DNA of 64,000 bases from Bog-375 sp049698695 (GTDB lineage Bacteria; Acidobacteriota; Terriglobia; Bryobacterales; Bryobacteraceae), in contig JBAVYH010000072.1 in NCBI GenBank assembly GCA_049698695.1, forward strand, positions 1 to 64,000, in the 5' to 3' direction. The position numbers and the translations under genes are program-made. A model generated the notes under the pieces. It ran no database searches. It was not told the origin of the DNA and saw only the letters and a program-made list of their open reading frames with translations. Of the stretch, positions 43,640-52,605 are shown one piece after another. The first letter of the stretch is position 1, and each line of letters starts with the position of its first letter.

Positions 43640-44392
43640 ATGGCGCTGCTCGACTACCAAACCGCGCTTGGCCGCCTGGTACGCGCCCCGGATGGAACCG
43701 ACCCTCTTCGATCACTCCGCCTGGATGAGGCCGAGCGCGCCTCGATCGAAGGCTTGCAAGCAAATGCCGGCTACCGGTTTACCGTCGGCGTGCAGCGTTC
43801 CTGGTGCGTCGGGCGCGCCGAGCGCGCCGGCTATCTGACGCTCTCGATCCTGCCCGAAGACTTGCGGCGCCGCCTGCTGGACGATTGGACGGAAGCGGGC
43901 GGCGGAACTTCCTCCTTCTTCGCCGCTGAAGCGGAGGCCTTCCTCGACTTCATCGCCAGCCGCCTGCCGCATCCCTCGCATGAGCTGACTGCCTGCCGGT
44001 TCGAACAAGCCACCTTGCGCGCCAACCAGCAGGCAATCGGCTTCAGGCCGCCCGATCCCGATCGCTTGCAGGCGCCACGCTGCGCGCTGCGCCGCGGACG
44101 GCATGCCGGATTAGTCGCCTTTCACGGCGAGCCGCATGCCATCATCGAGGCGCTGATCCAGCATCAGGCCCTTCCGCCCGTATCGGCCGCCGCGACCGTC
44201 ATTCTGTTCGCTCCAGGGTTGGAAGGCTTGTGGCGGGCGGCTTCCTCCCGCGAGGCCGCATTATGGGAAAAGCTGACCATGCCTGCCCGCTTCACCAGCC
44301 TGGCGCGGGACGGCTACCGCCGGGACGACATTGCCGCGATGCTCCGGATAGGCTTCGTGGAATTCGCTGCGCCGATCGGCGACCGCGCATAA
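43640..44392 (+). CDS. Putative MNIO partner protein
   Basis: 250 residues starting two bases after the MNIO stop. The N-terminal third (LLDYQTALGRLVRAPDG, then LRSLRLDEAERASIEGLQAN and RFTVGVQRSW) and the central ACRFEQATLRAN recall the partner or recognition proteins encoded beside MNIO genes (HvfC/DUF2063-like or MbnC-like). Similarity is only suggestive by eye. It has several arginine-rich segments, no signal peptide and no membrane helix. By position it should bind the peptide and present it to the enzyme. No transporter or peptidase gene follows. Confidence 0.65.
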   Translation: MALLDYQTALGRLVRAPDGTDPLRSLRLDEAERASIEGLQANAGYRFTVGVQRSWCVGRAERAGYLTLSILPEDLRRRLLDDWTEAGGGTSSFFAAEAEAFLDFIASRLPHPSHELTACRFEQATLRANQQAIGFRPPDPDRLQAPRCALRRGRHAGLVAFHGEPHAIIEALIQHQALPPVSAAATVILFAPGLEGLWRAASSREAALWEKLTMPARFTSLARDGYRRDDIAAMLRIGFVEFAAPIGDRA

Positions 44393-44579
44393 ATTCCCGT
44401 CTGAGCCTTATATCAGATATCAGCGCCCGCTGATCGAGGGTCAGGCGGCGTTCGGCGCCGCGGCTGTATCCCACAATCAGGTGGTGCTGTTCGACCGCAC
44501 GGCCGGAGCTGTCCAAATTCCCAACAGTGGCTCCATTCCGCTTAGCCTGCTGCTCATCGCCGGCCAGGGCGGTAGATGA
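44391..44579 (+). pseudogene. Possible pirin-like C-terminal remnant
   Basis: The plus-strand frame reads PYIRYQRPLIEGQAAFGAAA, then VSHNQVVLFDRTAGAVQI and SIPLSLLLIAGQGGR before a stop. The rhythm resembles the second cupin domain of pirins, which ends in a LLLI/AG-x-P block. There is no start codon or N-terminal domain, so if real it is a fragment. The remainder of the gap to 44766 holds no clear gene. Confidence 0.33.
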
Positions 44580-44766
44580 CTTCAGTTCCGGCAAAATGGG
44601 TACCTTAGGGTGATGAGGTTCAGAACAAGGCCCGAACGCCGCGACATGCATATACCAAAGGTACTAGTATTCGCGAAAATGGTCAGCGTTAAGGCGCCTA
44701 AACCATTGAGCATCAAAATTTTCGGCTTCAAATTCACGATTCTCGGTTAAAGTAGTCTTAGAGCCA

Positions 44767-45210
44767 ATGATGCAGATAACCGCTGGCTATAATTCGAACC
44801 GCCGGGCGCTGGAGCTTGCCCGGATACTGCTGATGCATGGCGACCTTGCACCAAGGCTAACTATTCAGACGATTCTCCAGGCTAGTGGGTATGCCGTAGA
44901 CGCCGCCGCCACCCCGGCTGAGGCCTTAGCCAAGCTCGATGAGGGAGAATACGACCTGGTGCTGAGCGACACCGAGGGCGGTTCCGACGCCGCCGGCCAC
45001 AATCTGCTGGCCTATGCTCGCGTCAAGGACTATCGGCCGGCCACCGCGTTCATCACGTCCGGCCACACCAAGGCCAAGGACCGGTACGAACCTGAGGTTT
45101 CCGAGGTCTCGATTTATACCGAGAATTTGCCGGTGCTGTTGGGCGAGGTAGCCGAGTTGATCGGCGTTCGTGCCAGCCGCCGCCATCGCGTCCTGCGGCA
45201 AGCCGTTTAA
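44767..45210 (+). CDS. Receiver-like response regulator with incomplete acidic pocket
   Basis: 147 residues. A receiver fold is recognisable: ARILLMHGDLAPRLTIQTIL, then the phosphoacceptor region YDLVLSDTEGG, AYARVKDYRPATAFITSGHT, and a final helix. The usual acidic pair after strand 1 is replaced by HGD, so metal binding and phosphorylation may be weakened. No output domain is present. The start could be either of two adjacent ATGs. A bidirectional terminator follows. Confidence 0.72.
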   Translation: MMQITAGYNSNRRALELARILLMHGDLAPRLTIQTILQASGYAVDAAATPAEALAKLDEGEYDLVLSDTEGGSDAAGHNLLAYARVKDYRPATAFITSGHTKAKDRYEPEVSEVSIYTENLPVLLGEVAELIGVRASRRHRVLRQAV

Positions 45211-45266
45211 AACACCGCCAGCGGCGAGTCGAGCGTTTCCCAAAATTTCCTCTAAACTAAAGAAAA

Positions 45267-45303
45267 GGGGCCTGATGGACGTCGTGCCATCGGGCCCCTT
45301 TTT
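45267..45303. terminator. Bidirectional intrinsic terminator
   Basis: A 12-base stem (45267-45278 with 45287-45298, one G-T pair, loop ACGTCGTG) is flanked by AAAA on the left and TTTTT on the right. It can end both the receiver gene (plus) and the FecR-domain gene (minus), which converge here. Confidence 0.85.
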
Positions 45304-45323
45304 CGCGTTAGGGAAGCCGTTCC

Positions 45324-46568
45324 TTACCGGTGACCGCCGCCGCTGGCTGCTGCACCGCCGCCTACCGCTGCGCCGCTAACCGCCCCGCCGCCGCCGGCGA
45401 AACCGCCGTGGCCCGCCGCTGCCGCGGATCCACCGCCACCGCTGTACCCGCCGCTTCCACTGGTGACTCCGGCGCCGCTAAAGCCCCCGCGCGCGGCCGA
45501 TCCGCCGAATACGCTACCTCCATTACCACCAAATCCCGACCGCCCCGCACTGTAAGCGGATGTAATGCCCGTTCCACCTCGGAACCCCGGCGTATGAGAT
45601 CCGTTCACCGCCAGTGCCAGCGGGACACGTCCCGGAAGACTGACCGGACCACGTACGGGACCGCGTGTGATGCCGGCACCGCGATATCCCGCAGGCGAGC
45701 CGACTATGCTTTGAACCGTGACCGGGCTCCAAAATCCATAACCGTAAGGGCTATATGCCATGCCATAACAGGGAATGTAGGTGTACATGCCATACCAGGG
45801 GTTGAAAGACCAGAAGCCTGACCCATAGTAACCAAAGGGCATGTACCCGAGGCCGGAGCAGCCCATGTATGGCATCCCCATCCCCATCCCCACCGAGTAG
45901 TAGGGGTAATATGAGCCCGAGCTCGAATTGTACGAGTTCGCGCCCGACACGTTCGCCATGGCCATGAGTTCGCCCCGCCGATGGCTCCAATGGTCTAGCG
46001 CATCCGTGTCATTCGCGTCGAATTTCTCGACCACAGCCGCGGTGCTCCCCAGGGCGCACATTCTGCCCGCTCCAACCAGCTTGGTTTCGGAACCAGCCAG
46101 TACGGCAGCCTCGCCCTTGTACACCTTCAACTGCGAAGGCGCAAAACTGAATCGATAAATGCCTGCCTTGGGCAGCGACACCGCCGCACCGTTGACGACG
46201 ATGGTGACGCTGGTGTCCTTATCGATCTCATCGGCCTCCACCACGGCCTCGCCCCCCAACAACTCCAGGCGCGTATCGATCAGCCGGTTGGTGATCATCT
46301 TGAAGCTGCTCTCCTCGCCCAGGCGGAGCGTGACGCCAGGAGTGAGCAGGACCTCGGCGCGCCCGTTTTCGGTGCGCAGCACACTTCCCTCTTTAATGTT
46401 CGGGTACTGGGTCAGCGACGATTCCACGGTATGGCCGTCCAACTGCACCTGGCCTTCCGTGAGATTGACGGTGCCGGACTTGGCGGCAACGACGTATTGC
46501 GCCATGCCTGGAGTCGCAGTGAGGACCAGCAGTGCGATTGCCAGAAGTGCGATCCCGATCGGTTTCAT
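45324..46568 (-). CDS. FecR-domain exported protein with Gly/Tyr-rich tail
   Basis: 414 residues. The signal peptide is MKPIGIALLAIALLVLTA. The FecR-like beta domain (residues about 25-195) has KEGSVLRTENGRAEVLLTPG and LRLGEESSFKMI. The rest is low-complexity: Tyr/Gly/Met/Pro-rich (YYPYYSVGMGMGMPYMGC) and then Ser/Gly/Ala repeats to the end. No FecA or sigma gene is adjacent, so it is more likely a secreted or surface protein than an iron regulator. The start is well supported by the signal peptide. Confidence 0.82.
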   Translation of the reverse strand: MKPIGIALLAIALLVLTATPGMAQYVVAAKSGTVNLTEGQVQLDGHTVESSLTQYPNIKEGSVLRTENGRAEVLLTPGVTLRLGEESSFKMITNRLIDTRLELLGGEAVVEADEIDKDTSVTIVVNGAAVSLPKAGIYRFSFAPSQLKVYKGEAAVLAGSETKLVGAGRMCALGSTAAVVEKFDANDTDALDHWSHRRGELMAMANVSGANSYNSSSGSYYPYYSVGMGMGMPYMGCSGLGYMPFGYYGSGFWSFNPWYGMYTYIPCYGMAYSPYGYGFWSPVTVQSIVGSPAGYRGAGITRGPVRGPVSLPGRVPLALAVNGSHTPGFRGGTGITSAYSAGRSGFGGNGGSVFGGSAARGGFSGAGVTSGSGGYSGGGGSAAAAGHGGFAGGGGAVSGAAVGGGAAASGGGHR

Positions 46569-46629
46569 GATCCACCTCGCTCAATTACAGTGTGACTCTA
46601 TTGTACGCGAAGTCAATGCATTGCCTGTA

Positions 46630-46663
46630 GCTATTTGGAGCCATGTAGGCGCTATTTGGAGCC
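46630..46663. repeat. Short direct repeat
   Basis: GCTATTTGGAGCC occurs at 46630-46642 and 46651-46663, 21 bases apart (two helical turns). It lies between the divergent FecR-domain and GT2-methyltransferase genes and could be a pair of regulator sites. Confidence 0.4.
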
Positions 46664-46741
46664 GCCGTACAACAGTTAACCCGTGCAACACGACGGTGCC
46701 TAATCCGCCGGTTTGGCGAGCCCTGCACCCGCGGGCCCGTC

Positions 46742-48202
46742 GTGCCGTACTACCATCTTCTTTTGACACCCGCGAACCCCCGAGTCTCGATTCTCATCCC
46801 GGTCTATGACGAGGCGGAATACCTGCCAGCACTCATCGCGCGCCTGCTGGCGGTGCCGCTGTGGGAGAAGGTGCCGATCGAAATCGTAGCCGTTGACGAC
46901 GGTTCCAGCGACGGGTCAACAGAAACTCTGGAAGAACTGGCCCTGCAGCATCCCATCATTCAGGTGGTTCGCCACGACCGCAACCGCGGCAAGGGCGCGG
47001 CCATCCGCACTGCCATCGAGCACGCTTCGGGAGAATTCGCGGTCGTCCAGGATAGTGACCTGGAGTACAATCCGCTCGACCTCGGCAGCGTGCTCTCGCC
47101 GCTGCTGGAGGGCCACGCCGACGCGGTCTACGGCTCGCGCTTCGCCAGTTCCGGCGAGCGCCGCGTGATGTACTTCTGGCATTCCCTGGCCAACCATTTT
47201 CTGACCACCGTGGGCAACGCCGTCGCCGACCTCAATCTCACCGACATGGAAACCGGCTACAAAGCCTTCCGCCTGTCGCTGGTGCGTTCCATTCCGCTAC
47301 GCTCGAACCGCTTCGGTTTCGATCCCGAAATCACCGTCAAGCTCGCCCAGCGCCGCGTGGCCTTGTATGAGGTCCCTATCAGCTACCGCGGCCGCACCTA
47401 TGAGGAAGGCAAGAAGATCGGCTTCTGGGACGCCGCGTGGGCGTTGTGCGCCGTGCTCTGGTACGGCCTGCGCCGCGACATCTATCGCGATGGCGGCGCC
47501 GGCATGCTGGACGCGCTTTCCCAGACCCCGCGCTTCAATCGCTGGATGGCCGATACCATCCGCCCCTGGGTGGGCGCGCGCGTGCTCGAGATTGGCTCCG
47601 GCATCGGCAACATCTCGCGGCACCTGGCCGCACGCCGCCAGCTCTACATCGCCAGCGATATCGACCCCGAACACCTGGCCCGGCTCCGCGTCCGTTTCCA
47701 GAACCGCCCCAACGTGAAGCTGCTGCATTGCGACTTGAGCGCGCCGGCCGATTTCGCCGCGCTCGCCGGCCAGGCCGATACCGTGATCTGCCTCAACGTG
47801 CTCGAACACATCCAGGACGACGCCACCGGCCTCGCCAATATCTCGAGCGCCCTGGTCCCCGGTGGCGTCGCCATCGTGCTGGTGCCGCAAGACCAAGGGA
47901 TCTATGGCACGCTCGACGAGGAACTGGGCCACTACCGGCGCTACAGCGAAGCCGAGCTGCGCACGAAGATGGAAGCCGCCGGCCTGGCCGTCGAGCGCGT
48001 CCTGCACTTCAACCGCATCACGCGCCCCGGCTGGTGGTTCACCGGACGCATCCTCAAGCGCCGCAGCTCCAGCCGCATCATGCTCTGGTTCTTCGACCGC
48101 CTGGTCTGGCTCTGGCGCCGCATCGACCGCGCCCTCCCCTGGCCCGCCGTAAGTGTAATCGGGATTGGCCGCAAACGCGAAAGCGGGAGCCGAGTACCGT
48201 AG
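46742..48202 (+). CDS. Glycosyltransferase 2-methyltransferase fusion protein
   Basis: 486 residues from a GTG at 46742; a TTG at 46763 is also possible. The N-terminal half is a GT-A family 2 transferase like dolichol-phosphate mannose synthase (VSILIPVYDEAEYLPALIAR, VDDGSSDGSTETL, VVQDSDLEYNP, TDMETGYKAFR). The C-terminal half (from about residue 270) is a SAM methyltransferase (ARVLEIGSGIGNISRHL, VICLNVLEHIQDD, ELGHYRRYSEAEL). The protein may make a polyprenyl-phosphate sugar or act on a surface polysaccharide. The fusion at 21.8-23.2 kb has the domains in the opposite order. Confidence 0.85.
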   Translation: MPYYHLLLTPANPRVSILIPVYDEAEYLPALIARLLAVPLWEKVPIEIVAVDDGSSDGSTETLEELALQHPIIQVVRHDRNRGKGAAIRTAIEHASGEFAVVQDSDLEYNPLDLGSVLSPLLEGHADAVYGSRFASSGERRVMYFWHSLANHFLTTVGNAVADLNLTDMETGYKAFRLSLVRSIPLRSNRFGFDPEITVKLAQRRVALYEVPISYRGRTYEEGKKIGFWDAAWALCAVLWYGLRRDIYRDGGAGMLDALSQTPRFNRWMADTIRPWVGARVLEIGSGIGNISRHLAARRQLYIASDIDPEHLARLRVRFQNRPNVKLLHCDLSAPADFAALAGQADTVICLNVLEHIQDDATGLANISSALVPGGVAIVLVPQDQGIYGTLDEELGHYRRYSEAELRTKMEAAGLAVERVLHFNRITRPGWWFTGRILKRRSSSRIMLWFFDRLVWLWRRIDRALPWPAVSVIGIGRKRESGSRVP

Positions 48203-48465
48203 CGGTCGTCAGACGTCGTGAGCCCCGAACTATAACAAACGTGACGGAGGTCTCCAGCGTAGGCTAGCGTCCTATTTTGGTTCCCTGCTCGTAGTCGTAG
48301 TCGCGTTCTCCGCTCCGGCTAGCTATTTCGGGTGCACGACCAAAATGACGGTGTCTTCGTCAAGCGCCGGTGATAGGGCCACCTCTGCGTCGGCCCGTTT
48401 TGCAAGATCATCGAACCGGAACCGGGGACAGTAAGCAATTACACAATTCCGCTCGCTTCCACGCC

Positions 48466-49089
48466 CTACTTCTTCGGGTTCCGAATCGCTGCGGCGAGGT
48501 CCGCGGCCAGGCTCCTGGCGGTGTGCATGTAGGTTTCGTTGCCGGCGATGCGGTCAAGTAGCGGCAGGAATTGCGTGGCGCCCACCAGCCGGTTATCCTC
48601 CATCGCCTCGTCCAGCCTGTCCAGCGCGTGCGGCACGCCCAGGTGGTCGTACTTGGCCGTGCGCTCCAGATCGATTTGAAGCTGGGCGGATTCCGCCATC
48701 CGCTCGAACCAGTCCACCAGCGTCTGCGCCGTCACATCCGCGGTGTAATTGAACTTCACTTCGTTCTTGTCGCTCCCGCTCTCATAGCGCAGCAGCTTGG
48801 TTCCCATGAAGGCCACTTTGGCCTGCGATTCGAGCGGATGCCGGAAGTAATCCAGCTTTTGGGCCAGGCCGAAAACCGCCGCCGTCTCTTCTTCCGATAG
48901 CTTGAATTTGAGCGGCAGTTGGTCGTCGGGCGCCTCGCGGTATTCGGCGTCGCCGGTCCGCGCCAGGCGCACTTCGAGGTACGGCGGCGCGCTGCCCGGA
49001 AACGTGCGGGAAAAGAACAGCCGTGCATCGCCAGCGCCGAAAACCGTCGCCGCGCAAAGCGGCAGGCAGAGCCAAGCCGCACCCTTCAT
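48466..49089 (-). CDS. Exported protein of unknown function
   Basis: 207 residues from the ATG at 49089, which overlaps the ruvC stop. The signal peptide is MKGAAWLCLPLCAATVFGAG. The mature protein is of mixed charge (YLEVRLARTGDAEYREAPDD, LKFKLSEEETAAVFGLAQKL) and ends in Lys. No named domain was recognised. By position it is the last gene of a yebC-ruvC transcript. Confidence 0.72.
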   Translation of the reverse strand: MKGAAWLCLPLCAATVFGAGDARLFFSRTFPGSAPPYLEVRLARTGDAEYREAPDDQLPLKFKLSEEETAAVFGLAQKLDYFRHPLESQAKVAFMGTKLLRYESGSDKNEVKFNYTADVTAQTLVDWFERMAESAQLQIDLERTAKYDHLGVPHALDRLDEAMEDNRLVGATQFLPLLDRIAGNETYMHTARSLAADLAAAIRNPKK

Positions 49090-49580
49090 GCCGGTCCCAT
49101 CCTCAAGCGCGTGGCCTCGCGCGTGGCGTGGCAAATCGCCACCGCCAGCGCGTCGGCGGCGTCCTCGGACTCGATGGTCGCGGCCAGCTTCAGCAGCGAT
49201 TTCACCATCAACTGCACCTGCGCTTTTTCCGCCCGTCCGTAGCCCACCACGCTGGTCTTCACCTCCAGCGGCGAATACTCCGCCAGCGTCACGCCGGCTT
49301 CCGCCACCGCCAGCAGCGCGATCCCGCGCACTTGCGCCAGCTTCAGCGCGGTTTGCACGTTGGCCGAATAAAACACACCCTCCACCGCCGCCGCATCCGG
49401 AGCGTGCTCCCGCAACAGCGCGCGCAACTCGTTGCCGATCTTGAGCAGCCGCTTTTCAAACGGCCATTGCGTGCTGGTGCGGATCACCCCCGCGACCACC
49501 ATCGTGTGCCGGCATCCGTCGCTGTCGATGACGCCGTACCCGGTGCGCGCCGACCCGCAATCGATGCCGAGCACCCGCAC
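49086..49580 (-). CDS. ruvC: Holliday junction endonuclease RuvC
   Basis: 164 residues from a GTG at 49580, one base after the yebC stop. It resolves recombination junctions with RuvAB. The RNase H-like fold carries the first catalytic aspartate in VLGIDCGSARTGYGV, the glutamate in AAAVEGVFYS, and the final aspartates in ESEDAADALAVAICH. The length is normal. The yebC-ruvC pairing is conserved in many bacteria; ruvA and ruvB are not in the window. Confidence 0.95.
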   Translation of the reverse strand: MRVLGIDCGSARTGYGVIDSDGCRHTMVVAGVIRTSTQWPFEKRLLKIGNELRALLREHAPDAAAVEGVFYSANVQTALKLAQVRGIALLAVAEAGVTLAEYSPLEVKTSVVGYGRAEKAQVQLMVKSLLKLAATIESEDAADALAVAICHATREATRLRMGPA

Positions 49581-49581
49581 G

Positions 49582-50328
49582 TTACCGCTCGAGGGCCTCC
49601 ATCTCCTTCTCGTCGATATCGAAGTTGGAGTAGACGTTCTGCACGTCCTCGTGCTCTTCCAGCGCATCGTTCAGCCGCAGCATGCCCGCCGCATTCTTGC
49701 CCTCCAGCCTTACCAGGTTCTTCGGAACCATGCCAATCGAAGCGTCCTCGACCGGAATGCCCGCCGCCTCCAGAGCCTTGAGCACCGCTTCGTGCGCTTC
49801 CGGAGCGGAAAGAATCTCCCAGCTTTCGCCTTCCTGGCGCAGATCGTCACCGCCCGCTTCCAGCGCCACGTTCATGAGCTGGTCTTCGCCCGCCTTTTCG
49901 CCGGCGACGTAAATCTGGCTTTTGCGCTCGAACATCCAGGCGACGCAGCCCTGCTCGCCCAGGTTGCCGCCGTTCTTCGAGAAGACGTGGCGGAGCTCGC
50001 TCACCGTCCGGTTGCGGTTGTCGGTGGCCACGTTCACCAGCACCGCCGCCCCGCCCGGCCCGTAGCCTTCAAACATCACTTCTTCGATCTGCCCGCCCTC
50101 GATCTCGCCGGTGCCGCGCATGATCGCCTTCTTGATGTTGTCCGACGGCATGCTCGCCGCCTTGGCCGCCAGCACTGCGCTGCGCAACCGGGGATTTCCG
50201 TCCGGGTCGCCGCCGCTGCGCGCGGCAATGGTGATTTCCTTGATGATGCGCGTAAACGCTTTCCCGCGCTTCGCGTCCGTAGCCGCCTTCTTGTGCTTGA
50301 TGGTGGCCCACTTGGAATGGCCTGACAT
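49582..50328 (-). CDS. yebC: YebC/PmpR-family protein
   Basis: 248 residues. The family N-terminus MSGHSKWATIKHKKAATDAK and the blocks IMRGTGEIEGGQIEEVMFEG, YGPGGAAVLVNVATDNRNR and NGGNLGEQGCVAWMFERK are all present. YebC proteins bind DNA or act on translation of proline-rich stretches, depending on branch. It is the first gene before ruvC on the minus strand. Confidence 0.95.
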   Translation of the reverse strand: MSGHSKWATIKHKKAATDAKRGKAFTRIIKEITIAARSGGDPDGNPRLRSAVLAAKAASMPSDNIKKAIMRGTGEIEGGQIEEVMFEGYGPGGAAVLVNVATDNRNRTVSELRHVFSKNGGNLGEQGCVAWMFERKSQIYVAGEKAGEDQLMNVALEAGGDDLRQEGESWEILSAPEAHEAVLKALEAAGIPVEDASIGMVPKNLVRLEGKNAAGMLRLNDALEEHEDVQNVYSNFDIDEKEMEALER

Positions 50329-50532
50329 GGTGCAACCTCGGAGTGACCCGGCCTCACGCGGCCGGGAAAGAACTTGCTTATGAATTCAACTCATTGAGAA
50401 TAGCAGAATGGCCCGGCGCGCTCAAGGCAAGCCTCCGCGCCTCTATGTCTTGAGGCTCGCCAGCGCGGCCGGCGGCGGCCCGCTCATCCGGCACAAGTAT
50501 GAGCCGAACTGAATAGCGCTTCCCTTCCCCTT

Positions 50533-52551
50533 CTACCACACCCTGCACGCGTTGGCGCGCACCATCGGCTGGCCTGCCTTGCAGGAAAACGCCTGCTCGA
50601 ACTCGGGCATGTTTTCGACCACACCGTTCACCCGTTCCTGGGCCGGCGAATGCGGGTCGGTCTTGACCTGCAGGTGCAGCGCTTCGTCCCGCTCGTTTTC
50701 GCACCACACCTGGCCGAAGGCCAGAAACAGCCGCTGCTCGGGGGTGAAGCCGTCGATTTTCCGGCGGCTGCCGTCGATGCTGTTCAACAGCGCCATCAGT
50801 GCAATCCGCACGCCGCCGTTATCCGCCGTGTTCTCGCCCAGCGTGAGCTTGCCGTTCACCGTCACGCCCGGCGCCACCTCGAACCCGGAGTATTCGCGCT
50901 CGATGCAAGCCGCGCGCGTTTCGAATTCCTTGGCGTCCTGCGGCGTCCACCAGTCGCGCAGGTTGCCCTTGGCGTCGAACTGCCGGCCCTCATCGTCGAA
51001 ACCGTGTGTCAGCTCATGGCCGATCACCGCGCCGATGGCGCCGAAGTTCACCGCATCGTCCATTGCGTTGTCGTAAAACGGCGGCTGCAGAATGCCCGCC
51101 GGAAAGTTGATGTCGTTCATCAATGGGTCGTAATACGCGTTCACCGTGGGCGGCGTCATGCCCCATTCCTGGCGGTCCACCGGCTTGCCGATCTTGTTCA
51201 ACTGCCGGTTGAACTCGAATGCCTCGGCGCGCATCGTGTCGCCCACCGGATCGTCGCGGCGGATGGTCACGCTCGAATAGTCGCGCCAGTGGTCCGGGTA
51301 GCCGATCTTGTTGGCGACCGCGTGCAGCTTCACCAGCGCCTGCTGCCTGGTCGCCGCCGTCATCCAGGGCAATTGTTCCAGGTCCTGCCCGAGCGCCTTT
51401 TCAAGCGCCTCCACCATCTTCAGGGTTCGCGCCTTGCCCTCGGCGCCGAACGTCTTTTCCACGAATTCCTTTCCCAGGGCCTCGCCCAGCTCGCCGTCGG
51501 TGAAATCCACGCAGCGCTTCCAGCGCGGCCGCATCTCGGTGGTGCCGGTCAGCGTTCTGCCGAAAAACTCGAAATTTTCTTTGACGAACGCGGCCGGCAG
51601 CAGGCGCGCCTCGGCATGCAGCAGGTGCCAGGTGAGATATGTCTTCCAATCCTCCAGGCTGAACCGCCCGATGGCCCCGTTCAGCGTCTGGAAGAAAACC
51701 GGCCACACTACGTCGATGGCCGCAAATTCCGGCGAACCGCTCGCGCGCAGGTACTCTTTCCAGTGAAACACCGGGCTCAGCGCTTCCATTTCCTGCGTGC
51801 TCATCTTGTGATAAATCTTTTCCGGGTCGCGCCGCGACACGTTGTCGAGCGAACCTTGCGCGAGCGCGGTTTCCATTTTCATCACCGTCTCCGCGCCGGC
51901 CTTGGCCTCGGCCGGCGTCTCGCCGGCCAGCTCGAACATGCGGGCCACGTGCTCGGTGTATTTACGGCGCAATTCCTCGCTGCGCGCGTCCTGCTTCAGG
52001 TAGTAATCGCGTTCCGGCAGCCCCAAACCGCCTTGATCGACTTGCGCGATCACCTGGTTGGAGTCCTTGAAATCCTGTCCGGAGCCGAATTCGAACATCA
52101 CCTCTACGCCGCCGCGCTGCAGGCGCGCGACCACGGCGGCTAGTTGTGCCTTGTTCTTCAAGCCGCGGATTTGCGCCAGCTCGTCTGCGAGCGGCTTCAG
52201 CCCGGCGGCCTCCACCGCCTTTTCATCCATGCAAGCCGCGTAGTAATCGCCGATCAGGCGGGTGGTCACGTCGCGGCCCGCATCCGGCTTGCTGGCTGCC
52301 TCCAGAATCTGGCGCAGCACGTCGCGGTTGTGCTCTTCCACCTGGCCGAAACGGCCCCACCGCGCCTGATCGGCGGGAATCGGATTGTTCTTCATCCAAC
52401 TGCCGCACGCGTACTGGTAGAAATTCACGCACGGATTGGCGCTGGCGTCGATGTTCTTCACGCTGAACTCGAGCGCACTCACCGGCTTTTCCGGCGCCTG
52501 CCCCAAGAGGCTCCAGGCCGCCAGCGGGAGAATCAATAAGAACTTGTGCAA
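50533..52551 (-). CDS. M13-family zinc metallopeptidase, exported
   Basis: 672 residues from a TTG at 52551, chosen because AAGGAG lies about eight bases upstream; a GTG at 52560 would be too close to that site. A signal peptide (FLLILPLAAWSLLGQA) directs export. The neprilysin-type catalytic domain has VIGHELTHGFDDEGRQFD, the third ligand in GENTADNGGV, the substrate motif NAYYDP, and the C-terminal CRVW. The N-terminal domain starts with NPCVNFYQYACGSWM. It probably degrades oligopeptides in the periplasm. Confidence 0.93.
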   Translation of the reverse strand: MHKFLLILPLAAWSLLGQAPEKPVSALEFSVKNIDASANPCVNFYQYACGSWMKNNPIPADQARWGRFGQVEEHNRDVLRQILEAASKPDAGRDVTTRLIGDYYAACMDEKAVEAAGLKPLADELAQIRGLKNKAQLAAVVARLQRGGVEVMFEFGSGQDFKDSNQVIAQVDQGGLGLPERDYYLKQDARSEELRRKYTEHVARMFELAGETPAEAKAGAETVMKMETALAQGSLDNVSRRDPEKIYHKMSTQEMEALSPVFHWKEYLRASGSPEFAAIDVVWPVFFQTLNGAIGRFSLEDWKTYLTWHLLHAEARLLPAAFVKENFEFFGRTLTGTTEMRPRWKRCVDFTDGELGEALGKEFVEKTFGAEGKARTLKMVEALEKALGQDLEQLPWMTAATRQQALVKLHAVANKIGYPDHWRDYSSVTIRRDDPVGDTMRAEAFEFNRQLNKIGKPVDRQEWGMTPPTVNAYYDPLMNDINFPAGILQPPFYDNAMDDAVNFGAIGAVIGHELTHGFDDEGRQFDAKGNLRDWWTPQDAKEFETRAACIEREYSGFEVAPGVTVNGKLTLGENTADNGGVRIALMALLNSIDGSRRKIDGFTPEQRLFLAFGQVWCENERDEALHLQVKTDPHSPAQERVNGVVENMPEFEQAFSCKAGQPMVRANACRVW

Positions 52552-52605
52552 AGCGCACACTCCTTCTCTATCACTCTAACTTGCAGCGCCGCCTGCCGGA
52601 GGCTC

